This document shows, in pieces, positions 44,316-54,661 of a DNA stretch of 64,000 bases (positions are counted from its first letter, which is position 1; each line of letters starts with the position of its first letter). Made by a program: the position numbers and the translations under genes. This DNA is from Apostichopus japonicus (lineage: Eukaryota; Echinodermata; Holothuroidea; Aspidochirotida; Stichopodidae): NCBI RefSeq assembly GCF_037975245.1, contig NC_092567.1:7376714-7440713 (forward strand), read 5' to 3'. The notes below the pieces were generated by a model. That model was not told the DNA's origin, ran no database searches, and saw only the letters and a program-made list of their open reading frames with translations.

Positions 44316-46961
44316 TTAAAACCGCTGCATATCGTAATTGTGAAGTGTTTGGTAGATTGAATTCCGTTCTGCTTGAATGTCAATGTTACTTTGCATTTCC
44401 TTCTCCAACAACAAAGTTCTGGCGTAAAGAAGGATATACAGACCACAGTCGTTTGGGGTTGGTTGGAGTGGCAATTTAAAAGAAAAAGTTGTTTCAACCG
44501 ACCATCTCGTACAACGCCATGAATGTCCTTCCAACGCTGACCTCTCGTCAAGGAAACGAATGAAGCACTTCATTTCTCCACCAAGATTGTCGCCTCCAAG
44601 GGGGTCGAGATAATAAAGTGTTTGCGTAATTGCATTTGCAGCTAGTAGTACCCAGTGTACGCCGTTGCGATTAACGGGAAGGAGAATCCATCTACTTCCG
44701 ATGAGTTTTTGTGCTTTGTACCATTTTCTAGCGATTTGGGAAATTGAAATTCGTGAACTCATTTGGAATGAATTGCAAAGGAACACGTTGAAATTCGTCA
44801 CCTGTGTTTGCAGCAACTCTAAATAGCCATTGACTACGTTGTCATCTAACCACGAATTACGCAATAGTGATTCGTACAGATCCCGTCGGTCGTAGTTTTC
44901 AGTGTACTCCTTTTCTTCATCAATGATTATCGTCTGGGTTTCCAACAGTTTGCCCTCCACTACCTTTTTGTTTATTTCCCGTTTCCAGGATTTCTTGTCA
45001 TTTTGGTTAAGGTTGGCCTTTTTGAGGGTTTTGCTGGTTCGAGGAGTTCCAATTAGGGTGTTTGACTTCCTTTTATTCATTTTATTTAAGTGAGACGGAG
45101 TGGAGTCCTCTGTTTTCCTTCCTCGTTCTCTGTCATATTCGAATGTAACTGTCTGTAGAATATTTTCTGCTGCCGTTTTGCAGTTTCCAATGGCCCCCTT
45201 GCTCGATCTTTTCTTCATATCATCTCTGGTTTTTTTCGACGTCCGACTCCATTTTTCTTCCACCAATGTTGTTGCTCGTTTTCCCACTTTCTTTTGCTTG
45301 CGCACCCTATACTGGAGAACAAACTTCCTTTGTTGTGCCTCGATAGCAGTGAGCATTCTTTGTAGTAATTCGTCCAAGCGAAATCGAAAGTTGGCCACCG
45401 TCGTCATTTTAAAAAAATTATTGTATGCTTCCATGTAGCCCTGTGTCGTTGGTGGGTTGCGGATAAAATATCTGGTAGTGTCGTAATTAGCCTTTTGATA
45501 TTTTGTCGAGTGTCTGGTCAGGTCACCTAGAATGAGTTGTGACCAGATAGGAATGGTAGGCAAAACATATGTCAGCATTCTCTCTATCAGTTGGCTGCTT
45601 TTGAAATAGTTTGGTTTTGAGTTATCGTAACCAGCTGTCCTTTCCTCTTTCGACAGGGCTTCCTTCGCGTCGTTGTCTATGTTGTGACATAGTGTCTTGA
45701 AATTCGACGATTCCTGAACTAAAGCATCCTCTTCTGTGCATCTGCTTGTTTGAGTTTGCTTCAAAGGATTTATTTCTTCTCCCTCGTACTCGTTGTCAGT
45801 GACAACAATTTCATTCATTTCAGAGGAATCTCGACTGCGAAGTGTTGACAAGATTTCCTTCATGTGAAGTTGACAGATCGGTGAGTAGACTTCTGCTCGA
45901 AGGACAATGCAAATCGAATACATCAGTTTTCGAAAGTCTTGCAACACGCGAACTTCTGCGAGAAGACGAAACAAGCACATGCCAAACCACGAGTTTTCTT
46001 TCTTATAGTACTTACGGCAGTACTCTTTGCGGTCCTTCATGAAGTGGCAAAGGCCGCTGTGTACAACCATGCCGTTCAAGTCTTCGTCAGAAGCAACACC
46101 GCTCACGATTCTCCAGCTTCTCTCCAGGTATTGCTTCATCGTTTCTCCAGAGAAAACCTTAAGTGAAGATACCAACAATGGAAGGCTCCTATCGCTTGAG
46201 ATTAAACAAGGGGTTGTTAGGTTTCTAAACCCGAATATGCTCTTCTCTCTGTATCTAAACAACTGAAGCCAGTTAGATATAGTTGGCTCAGACTGATTTG
46301 TTGAAATTAGCTCTGCTATGGGACATGGGGATGACTTCTCCCCCTCCTCTTGTCTCGTTGGATTTGGGAAAACAATAGCATAATACAGATATTCCTTGTT
46401 GCCATCTTTCCATGTCACTGAACCCGTGGCATCCCAGTGCAATGGCACTGTCTTTGCGAGCTCATGGAAGAGGCGAACCCCAGCGTCCGTAAATGAGACT
46501 ACATAGCTCGGAGAGGCAGAAATCTGTCTGATGTAGTTGTTCAAACTATCTTGTTTTTTCAAAAGAAGACTTGTTAATAAATCTTTATCGCTCTGTAGTT
46601 GCCGTCTTCCCTCGTAGCTTATCTGCTTGAAAACAGAGCCATCGACACATACTCCGGTTAGGTTTCCGCTAGCCAATGTATGCTCGTCAAGCTTTCCGAG
46701 ACGTTCCGTGTGCAAACGTGATGGGCAATGGCTTTTCCACAATTCATTTTGCAGCGTTTTCCGTTCATCGGCTCGCACGGGACGCTGTGAAGTCTCATCT
46801 GTTTCGTGTTTGACGCAGCCTGTATAAAACACCATGCATTTTAGGTTACTGGCCATCGAGAGTCTTGCCGAAACGGAACATGTCGGTCGTCGAGAGCAAT
46901 ATGCGTAAGCACTGAAAATGTCACCGGAAATTTTCCTGCTGCCCTTCTTGGAAACCCGGTG
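44316..46961 (-). CDS. DDE transposase fused to Ulp1/C48 protease
   Basis: The ATG at 46854-46856 gives 846 residues; the same frame is open upstream back to the TGA at 46962-46964. In the N-terminal half, a first aspartate in LHWDATGS (D142), a second in ISSDRSLP (D222) and a glutamate in GYMEAYNNFFK (E476) fit an RNase H-fold DDE transposase with a long insertion between the last two; the E476 choice is inference. Residues 510-640 are very basic, nuclear-localisation-like. Residues 665-825 are a Ulp1/SENP (C48) cysteine protease: SWLDDNVVNGYLELLQ, RWILLPVNRNGVHWVLL (H734), YYLDPLG (D751), QPTPNDCGLYILLYA (Q798, C804); the triad and oxyanion glutamine are intact. C48 enzymes cleave SUMO or related modifiers. 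It is in frame with, and directly follows, the PHD-USP region, so both are probably one polyprotein. I cannot name the superfamily. Confidence 0.85.
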   Translation of the reverse strand, partial: HRVSKKGSRKISGDIFSAYAYCSRRPTCSVSARLSMASNLKCMVFYTGCVKHETDETSQRPVRADERKTLQNELWKSHCPSRLHTERLGKLDEHTLASGNLTGVCVDGSVFKQISYEGRRQLQSDKDLLTSLLLKKQDSLNNYIRQISASPSYVVSFTDAGVRLFHELAKTVPLHWDATGSVTWKDGNKEYLYYAIVFPNPTRQEEGEKSSPCPIAELISTNQSEPTISNWLQLFRYREKSIFGFRNLTTPCLISSDRSLPLLVSSLKVFSGETMKQYLERSWRIVSGVASDEDLNGMVVHSGLCHFMKDRKEYCRKYYKKENSWFGMCLFRLLAEVRVLQDFRKLMYSICIVLRAEVYSPICQLHMKEILSTLRSRDSSEMNEIVVTDNEYEGEEINPLKQTQTSRCTEEDALVQESSNFKTLCHNIDNDAKEALSKEERTAGYDNSKPNYFKSSQLIERMLTYVLPTIPIWSQLILGDLTRHSTKYQKANYDTTRYFIRNPPTTQGYMEAYNNFFKMTTVANFRFRLDELLQRMLTAIEAQQRKFVLQYRVRKQKKVGKRATTLVEEKWSRTSKKTRDDMKKRSSKGAIGNCKTAAENILQTVTFEYDRERGRKTEDSTPSHLNKMNKRKSNTLIGTPRTSKTLKKANLNQNDKKSWKREINKKVVEGKLLETQTIIIDEEKEYTENYDRRDLYESLLRNSWLDDNVVNGYLELLQTQVTNFNVFLCNSFQMSSRISISQIARKWYKAQKLIGSRWILLPVNRNGVHWVLLAANAITQTLYYLDPLGGDNLGGEMKCFIRFLDERSALEGHSWRCTRWSVETTFSFKLPLQPTPNDCGLYILLYARTLLLEKEMQSNIDIQAERNSIYQTLHNYDMQRF

Positions 46962-48041
46962 TCATTTGAACATCAAGGTACAGAATGGGTTTGATTGCCG
47001 GAGCCCTTTATAAAACACATTTACCCACTGTAAAGGTAATCGTGTACCCTTTTGCCTGCTTCTAAGGTTTTTCCAATCGTTTTCGTCAATCGAAAAAGAG
47101 GCATTAGTCGGAATGGACGCTTCGAAATATTTGTCATATACCTGGCAAACATTCAATGAGGAAAGCGTTTCCAGACTGATTGGGCCTTCCACAGACTCGT
47201 CGTCCTGGTCAACCGTCTTTTCAAGCTCTTCGGCGTTATCAGGTATCTTTACTTGCGGTTTTTCAGTAGTACCGTTGTCCGCAGTTTTACCTTCCGACAG
47301 TGGAACATTCTCCTCTTCCAACTTGGGTATTTCTTCATCGTCTTTCTCTGTGAACCATGTTATGGCACTGCTCTCAGGCGAAAGCTCATAGAAGAGAATA
47401 ACGCCATTCACCGCTATGTCTGCGACCGCTTCCTCAAACGTAGATCTCTCTACGTCTTCGTCGTTATGACAGACCACTCCGTTGTTCCTAAACGTATATG
47501 TATAGTAATGACCGCTCCTGCAATCTACGCCTTGGTGTACGACCGCAGATACCAGTTTATAATGATATCCTGCGTAACATTCATCGGAAAAGTTCAATTG
47601 AAAGTCTGAAATTTCCAGCGATATTAAAGAAGTTACAGGAACTGTGCTCTTTCGTCCACCTGCTCTGGTACGATTTACGTTTAGAACAAGACATGGAGGT
47701 AGTTTGTGAATTTCATAACTGTATCCTTTCACCTGGTTCTGTTTACATTGATTGCACAATACCTCCTCTCGAACCTCGTCTTGAAATATAGCGCTAATAT
47801 TTCTCTCAGCCTCTGTGTTGTCTGTGGTGATAGTCAGCATAGGAAGTGACTGCTGTCGTCCCTCTGAGTTGCCACAATTCAAACAAGATATTATTTCAGA
47901 AAGGAAAGTCGTTGTCACGAGTGGTGTATTGCTTTTGACATTTTCCCTTTGAATGGCATCACTAATGCAGCGTGCGAAAAAACTCACTGGCATCCTGCTG
48001 ACTCGTAATATTGGTAAAAGGACCACGGACTTCTTAAGCAA
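46962..48041 (-). CDS. USP-type deubiquitinase, C-terminal half
   Basis: The frame opens at 48041 without an ATG and ends at the TGA 46962-46964. Numbered from 48041 it carries a zinc-ribbon (CLNC at 53-56, CNQC at 96-99) as in USP fingers, LPPCLVLNVNR, then the catalytic histidine box HQGVDCRSGHYYTYTF (H178), an acidic third residue in CHNDEDVE (D194) and NGVILFYEL, the usual end of a USP domain. An acidic linker follows. The catalytic cysteine is in the next frame upstream (48034-48752), so one frameshift near 48034-48041 splits the enzyme. It would remove ubiquitin from proteins. Partner of the PHD finger before it and the transposase after it. Confidence 0.85.
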   Translation of the reverse strand: MLKKSVVLLPILRVSRMPVSFFARCISDAIQRENVKSNTPLVTTTFLSEIISCLNCGNSEGRQQSLPMLTITTDNTEAERNISAIFQDEVREEVLCNQCKQNQVKGYSYEIHKLPPCLVLNVNRTRAGGRKSTVPVTSLISLEISDFQLNFSDECYAGYHYKLVSAVVHQGVDCRSGHYYTYTFRNNGVVCHNDEDVERSTFEEAVADIAVNGVILFYELSPESSAITWFTEKDDEEIPKLEEENVPLSEGKTADNGTTEKPQVKIPDNAEELEKTVDQDDESVEGPISLETLSSLNVCQVYDKYFEASIPTNASFSIDENDWKNLRSRQKGTRLPLQWVNVFYKGLRQSNPFCTLMFK

Positions 48042-48752
48042 TCGTCTTTATCGCCTGCCTAACTATAACATCGCTTAAGGGTTCCGTTTTGTCCTCTTCT
48101 AATTCAAAAAGGAACCGCCTGATTTCGTCAGCAACTGTGCCAATCGTCGGGGAGGTGTTCTTCAATATCTGTCCAGCGTCTGTAACTTTAATAGCCTGGA
48201 TGATAGCTGCAAACCAACATGAGTTACCAATATTACATATTCCACGACCTGTCAGCGGAAGACATCTGTTGCACGTAAAATTTGAGCGTTCTACATGGTC
48301 TGTGGTATCAGGAGAAGTGGATAATCCCACGCACCTGAAATGGTACCAATTGTCACAGATGTCGCACTGGAGGTAGGGACTGCCATCGTTCACTTCGCAA
48401 CAGATGCAGAATCTCTCCTCAGATGGAGTCAGGTCGTGTGTATCATCGTTCGTCTCTTCTTCTGACTGGCTATCGTTACATATCCGGTTAGTAGCGGCGC
48501 TTTCGTCGCACCGTTCTGTTCCCTTAATTGACACGTCTTCTTTTGTTGATATTTCTTCTTTGTCAACCTTATACCACTTTTTGAGCATGCAATCTCTCAC
48601 GTACTCTTTATACAGGTAAAAGCTCAGATGTGACAGAGTTTTCTTCTTGTGCGCATTCGTCTTCAGGAGTAGAACAGCAACATGATACCAAAGACTATCA
48701 TGTCGACGGAAAGAATTAGCCGAGAGCGTTTGTTGCCATTTCGTCTGACGAA
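48034..48752 (-). CDS. PHD finger and USP catalytic-cysteine half
   Basis: Begins after a strong acceptor (T-rich tract then CCCAG at 48753) in phase 1; codons above this are TA-repeat read-through and should be ignored. It reads a 60-residue N-terminal region (HDSLWYHVAVLLLK, HLSFYLYKEYVRDC), an acidic linker, then a C4HC3 PHD finger (CICCEV...LQCDICDNWYHFRCVG...FTCNRC, about 48262-48408), then the USP cysteine box GRGICNIGNSCWFAAIIQAI (catalytic Cys at 48217-48219). It ends at TAA directly after IVRQAIKTIA. PHD fingers read histone H3 tails, so this part could steer the element or its enzyme to chromatin. The exon or exons upstream were not found. Confidence 0.82.
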
Positions 48753-48889
48753 CTGGGAAAAAAAAAAGTGTATGAAAAAGTGTAATAATGTATAATATAT
48801 CATACAATATATAAGATAAACAGAAAATAAAATAAATATGTAACATATAATATAAAATATAGAATATGTAATATATAGAATATGTGTAA

Positions 48890-49036
<147 letters not shown>

Positions 49037-49289
49037 CATACAAATCAGTACACATATTGTACATATTATGTACACGTACACTCTGGTCATCGCTGTTGGT
49101 ACCTTATCACTTGTTCAACGGATGACGTATCATGAGCATGATTTTTTTTTTGGGGGGGGTCACCTTTTTCTCCTTTCATATTTATCAGTCTTACCTTCAC
49201 CAATTATCTGTTTTTTATCTTAAACGTAATTCGCTAAAATGTTCGTGTATACTATGCCACGTGTCGCACAGTGAGAGTCTCTGCTACCG

Positions 49290-49405
49290 AGGCACATGGG
49301 CGTCAATCCGGGGGGGGGGGGGTGGGGGAGGAGACATGGGGATATGTCCCACACTTTTTGAGATGAACGGACGCAATATCAAATGTCCCCTATACTTGTA
49401 CGCAA
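49290..49405 (+). repeat. Solo end of the GGGGGGACATGTCCCC family
   Basis: CACATGGGCGTCAATCCGGGG, a G run and ATATGTCCC...ACTTTTTGAG resemble the left end of the element at 37757-38757. No matching right end was found. Confidence 0.5.
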
Positions 49406-49626
49406 ATCAATGACTCGTGTCCTGGAACAAAATTTACAAGTTTTATATCCGTCCCTATGTAAAACCCTTAAAGTCTATGAATGAGTCTGTGAATGGCGTC
49501 ACGCGGCTTTGTACCGCATGCGCTGTCTAAACTGGCTTATTTGTCTATGCCACAAGCGCGCGATACGTGTCCGATCTCACACATACCATATGCATACAGT
49601 ATCTGAGTGATATGCACACAACAAGT

Positions 49627-50041
49627 ACGTATATGGCAAGCCATGTGGGATAAACACCGCATAATATATGAGCGTATTAATTGGAATTTATACGCGTATA
49701 TATTATTAGCCAATCATATGGCTTAAATATATCCGCATATTAATTCGAATATATACACGTATTAATTCGAATATATACACGTATTAAATAGAATACATAT
49801 GGGGATTAAATCCAATATAGACTATGCACGGATTAATTCGAATGTACACGAAAACACATTTCCGCTCTTGCTGTGTACATACATCAACGAAAATATTTTG
49901 GCGGGCTCCCGAGATCGCTTCAAACAGCGAAACTATACACATGTACACGCATGTATATTCCAATTAATACGCGTATATGTTCGAATTACTACGCGGATAT
50001 ATTATGTGGTGTTTGTCCCACATGGTTTGCCATATACGCAT
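49627..50041. mobile_element. MITE with about 70-bp inverted ends
   Basis: The left end CGTATATGGCAAGCCATGTG continues with GGATAAACACCGCATAATATAT. The reverse complement of the right end reads CGTATATGGCAAACCATGTG, then GGACAAACACCACATAATATAT. The core has several copies of ATATACACGTATTAATTCGA. About 415 bp, no coding capacity. A target duplication was not resolved. Confidence 0.75.
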
Positions 50042-50970
50042 ATAATAGTAAGTCCTTCGTTTCATATCCGCTTTTTGCGTTTTGTCGCCGTTTTTCACCC
50101 CTTTGAATGTCCATCGAGTTGTTTACACATATAAATAAAAAACAGCAAACTAAGATATCCAAGTTTTTCCCTGCCAACAGTGTTTATTGGCGAGTAATAA
50201 GGGACTCTGCAGACAATGAGTAGAGTGTCCTCCGACTAATTCCTCATTTAAAAATTAATCGCATACAGTCGCCAAAAATCCACTAGTTTCAATAGCTAAC
50301 ATTTATGAGCCGTTGCCTTAAAATAGATTCAATCCCTACAATTCGCAAATGTTGCGTCGGAATCACGTCGGCCTTACACAACGCACATATAAAAGATTGT
50401 GTTGTAGTACGTATTGGTATACTGGGTTGCTTAGGACGCCGGTAAAGTGAAAATTATTTACCTCATTATTGAATGAAGTTCACAGTATTTAAATATTCAT
50501 ATTATGGGCGTGGTCTATTGCGATTCTGGCGAAAAATATCTTCGAGTAAAACAACTTTGAAATTTGTAAATTGTTCGACTTTTAGTCCACCATTTGTAGT
50601 AAGATTTAAAAAGATAAGCTAGTTATGTATGTCGTTATGGCATCGTGGAGCCAATGAGCGTTTGAGAAAATATTGAATAAGACGCAAATATATAGCGGCT
50701 TTATTTAATTGTTACACGAAATGAGTTAACCAATGTGTGAATAATTCTAAAAACCAGTTCTTTTTGTTGTAGCTGCACGTTTAATGGAAGAGTTAATAAA
50801 AGGTTCACATTATTACGAGAAGTATGTGGAAAGTCCCCGGGACGTAGCCAGAAACTTGAAAGAGGTATTTTGCAACGTACTAACTGGGGCATAGGCCCCC
50901 AGTCCCTTTTACGGCCCCACTCCAGTTAGATCCCTTCTACCTCCCCACCCCCACCCTAGATACTTTAACC
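50042..50970. other. Non-coding, nothing recognised
   Basis: No gene or clear repeat boundary. Confidence 0.4.
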
Positions 50971-51639
50971 ATACCAGCATGTTTAAACAATTGCGATGAA
51001 TTCCTCATTACTGTTCTTGGGTGGCTTAAGAGGGACATAGGAGAGAGAAAACAGTGTCCCAAAATATGACAATTTTGGTAAGACTTTAGCTATGCCAACA
51101 TGTTTAAAAACTTGAGATGAAATCTCATCACTATTCTACGGTGGCTTAATTGGGACATTTTTATCTGAAAATATTGACTTTATATCTAAATATGTTTACT
51201 TTTTATCTCAAAATGTTTGTATACTTTTTATCTGAATATTTATTCTGTAGTACACTACTAGTACAAGCACTATGACTGAGTGACGCAATGAGTTTTACCA
51301 ATCTCTGCAAATACAAACACTATCAGATTTGGCCACTGTAATAAGAAGCCCAGATTGACTAGTAAAAACCCATTTCAACACGTGTTTGTAACATCATATA
51401 TTCCGTAAATTAATTAATAAGTGTGAAATTTAACAGGCAGCATGCATCCTTGAGAAGCTCTAGAGAGGATGTGGAAAACAAAATTATTACGTACGACGTA
51501 CGCATACTTCGTACATCCAAGGGCGGCGGAACCGGGGGGCACAGGGGGCACGTGCCCCCCCCACTTTTCCTCAGGGTTAAAAATGTGCCCTTTTTCTGCA
51601 TAAAAATTGAGGTGTCTCAAGTTAGCAAGAGGCCAGGGG

Positions 51640-51765
51640 ACCAGAATGAACACTCGGGAAGGGCCGTTTCCGGCCATCTGAGGGGTTTGTAAAACCAAAA
51701 TTTTCTTGTACGCTCCGCGCCAACCGATGGTGGCGCTCCGCTCAGATAGTCGTGCATACAACTTT
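51640..51765 (-). repeat. GGTTGGCGCG repeat family, copy 2
   Basis: On the minus strand: CTATCTGAGCGGAGCGCCAC, CGGTTGGCGCGGAGCGTAC, AAGAAAATTTTGG and CAGATGGCCGGAAACGGC. Nested inside the 50975-52520 element. Confidence 0.7.
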
Positions 51766-52035
51766 GCAAATCCTGGCTACGCCCCTGACTTTAAATGAAT
51801 TTATGTGGGTCAAACTCAAAGCTATTTCGAATGGAAACAATTTGTTAATATATTAACAAGAAATAAACTCTAATCCGGAAAATTTTTACATTAGCAACTA
51901 ACATGATTTCACCTCATTTGTCTCAATAGAAAACTTGTTCCTTGTTTCCCAATTTGCACATTGGATATTGCAGTGCTAGTATGCATATTTTCATTGGGGG
52001 GGGGGGGGGGCGTTGATGGAGTGATGTGTATACGC

Positions 52036-52141
52036 AAATAAGATAATACAATAAGAGTTATAAAGGGTACTAAATATCAGGCTACATCAAATAAGATAAT
52101 ACAATAAGAGTTATAAAGGGTACTAAATATCAGGCTACATC
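52036..52141 (+). repeat. Exact 53-bp tandem duplication
   Basis: Two identical 53-bp units in a row (52036-52088 and 52089-52141), starting AAATAAGATAATACAATAAG. The exact identity means a very recent duplication or an assembly artefact. Confidence 0.9.
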
Positions 52142-52520
52142 AGTCCAATCGAATTTCTGCAAAGTGCCCTTTGATGTCGGTGCCCCCCCCCCCCCCAGAT
52201 TAAAAGTACTTCCGCCGCCCTTGCGTACATCCTTGTTAAGTTAGCAGTCAACATTTGAGATAAAAAGTAAAATCTTTCAGACATTTTGAGATAGAAAGAC
52301 ACAATTGTGAGATAAATGGTCACAATTTTTGGATAAGAAGTCATTATGAGATAAAAAGTCAAAATTGTGAAAAAACAAGTCACAATTTTGAGGTAAAGTG
52401 TCTAAATGTTGACTTTATATGTTAACATTTTGAAATTTGAGGACACTTTCCTTTCTTTCCTATATGTCTCTATTAAGCCACCGTACTATTCTATGTGCCT
52501 CGTATTGCTCCATTTCCCTA

Positions 52521-53170
52521 AGCATAGCAAAATAAACAGCATGGCTGACGGTACATTGTTGGGGCTGTAAGTAAAATCATGTCTGAGCTGTGTGAAAACT
52601 GTTAATGTCAACGTCATTTTGTGATTAAACTATTCTTCATATGCTTGGCGACACTCGTATCATGATATGGTCCCTTTTTGAGAAATTTCTTAAAAGGTCC
52701 CTGGCAGAATTTTGAAAGGGGCAGTTCTCACAAAGCATCACGTTTCTGGTCAGTGAGAATCTGCTAACTTTGACATCAATTTCTATAAATGACTGTCTCT
52801 TTCGACTAAACTGGAAGCATAGTATTGTTTGTGTACTAAAATAATTCAATATGAACCAGAGAATTAATAGATTTTTTTCGCTTCAAGCTATGAATTTAAT
52901 TTCAATGCATTTAATTGTATAACTATGTAATTACAAGAGTTTTTCTTTAGGTGAAAAGGCATGATTCTGTTCGTTTATTCTCAATGAATAATTTTCAGGC
53001 CAATCTATAGCATGTCCACCTATACCTTTAAAAGGTTAATTTGCCATCGTCTGTCAATGAATGTTTTGGAAACGTTAATTCGTAATTGACAAAACATCCT
53101 GACGTTATGATTTTGATACAACCGAATCTAAGCTAAGCAGCAAAAATGACATCACTTGTATACTATAAAT
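52521..53170. other. Non-coding, nothing recognised
   Basis: AT-rich, no gene signal. Confidence 0.4.
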
Positions 53171-53244
53171 TATACCATAGGCGTACGGGACCAATTCAGT
53201 TTTGGGGGGGGGGCAGAAATTTTTGTGCCCGAAAGTTCTCATGA

Positions 53245-53360
53245 CACTATCTAAGCGGAGCGCCACCATTGGTTGGCGCGTAGCGTACAAGAAAATTGTT
53301 GGCAAAAAATGCCTCTCAGATTGCCGGAAACGGCACTTCTGAGGCCTTGCAAGTTGCATC
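53245..53360 (+). repeat. GGTTGGCGCG repeat family, copy 3
   Basis: CTATCTAAGCGGAGCGCCAC, TTGGTTGGCGCGTAGCGTAC, then GATTGCCGGAAACGGCACTT and GAGGCCTTG. Same orientation as 38165-38290. A G run and GGCAGAAATTTTTGTGCC precede it. Confidence 0.75.
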
Positions 53361-53860
53361 TAAACATTCTTTATTTTATAATCTCACATTTAGAAATTTA
53401 CACTTCCCCAAAATTTTGGTAAATTAGAAGAAGAAAATATGGTAACATCACTTTGAAGGGGAAAAATGGGACAGTATATTTTTTAAGCTCTAATTTAGTT
53501 ACCGTATTTATTATTTTAACACAAGTACTCAGCTACCTCCAGAAAAACACACATTGTTCAACGACACGTAGGCGGGATAATGTCGCTGTGTCGGGTGAGG
53601 CTTCAATTTGTCTCACAAAAAATTATAAAATATAACAAAGAATATGATAAACCTGTACTTCTAGGCTTGTAGGCACCCCCACCCATCCATGAAAAAGAAA
53701 ATGTTTCTTATATACACTCATGTCGGGGATGTCCAGGTATACAATTGACTAGTTAGAAAAAAAAAATGATCGTGCAAAAAGCGTGATAGCCCAGATGAGC
53801 TGCGCTTACGGTGGTGTTACACGGAGATATTCGGGCATCATGATGCTAAATAAAGACAAT

Positions 53861-53906
53861 CATGGAATTGTCAGGCAAAAATTTGAAAAGATTCGGGCAA
53901 GCTACT

Positions 53907-53988
<82 letters not shown>

Positions 53989-54031
53989 AGTAGCTTGCCC
54001 GAATCTTTTCAAATTTTTGCCTGACAATTCC

Positions 54032-54034
<3 letters not shown>
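53861..54034. repeat. Perfect 50-bp inverted repeat around a TA run
   Basis: The left arm 53861-53910 (starting CATGGAATTGTCAGG, ending AAGCTACTCCAT) and right arm 53985-54034 are exact reverse complements over 50 bp, separated by about 74 bp of pure TA. The whole 174 bp can fold as a near-continuous cruciform or hairpin. Confidence 0.95.

Positions 54035-54661
<627 letters not shown>

Larger units (their letters stand above)
50975..52520. mobile_element. Inverted-repeat element with subterminal GAGATAAAAAGT repeats
   Basis: CGGTGGCTTAATTGGGACAT (about 51132) and GGGTGGCTTAAGAGGGACAT (about 51020), two tandem copies, face the inverted partner ATGTCTCTATTAAGCCACCG at about 52466-52485. Inside each end lie repeats of GAGATAAAAAGTCAAAATTG, in opposite orientation on the two sides (51160-51240 and 52255-52430). 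The middle holds foreign repeats, including the GGTTGGCGCG family and a G/C-rich element end. Looks like a non-autonomous DNA transposon with nested insertions. Confidence 0.6.

Noticed and set aside
44902-47791. Plus-strand frames opposite the transposase, Ulp1 and USP regions
   Set aside because: Shadows of the minus-strand coding frames; no motifs.
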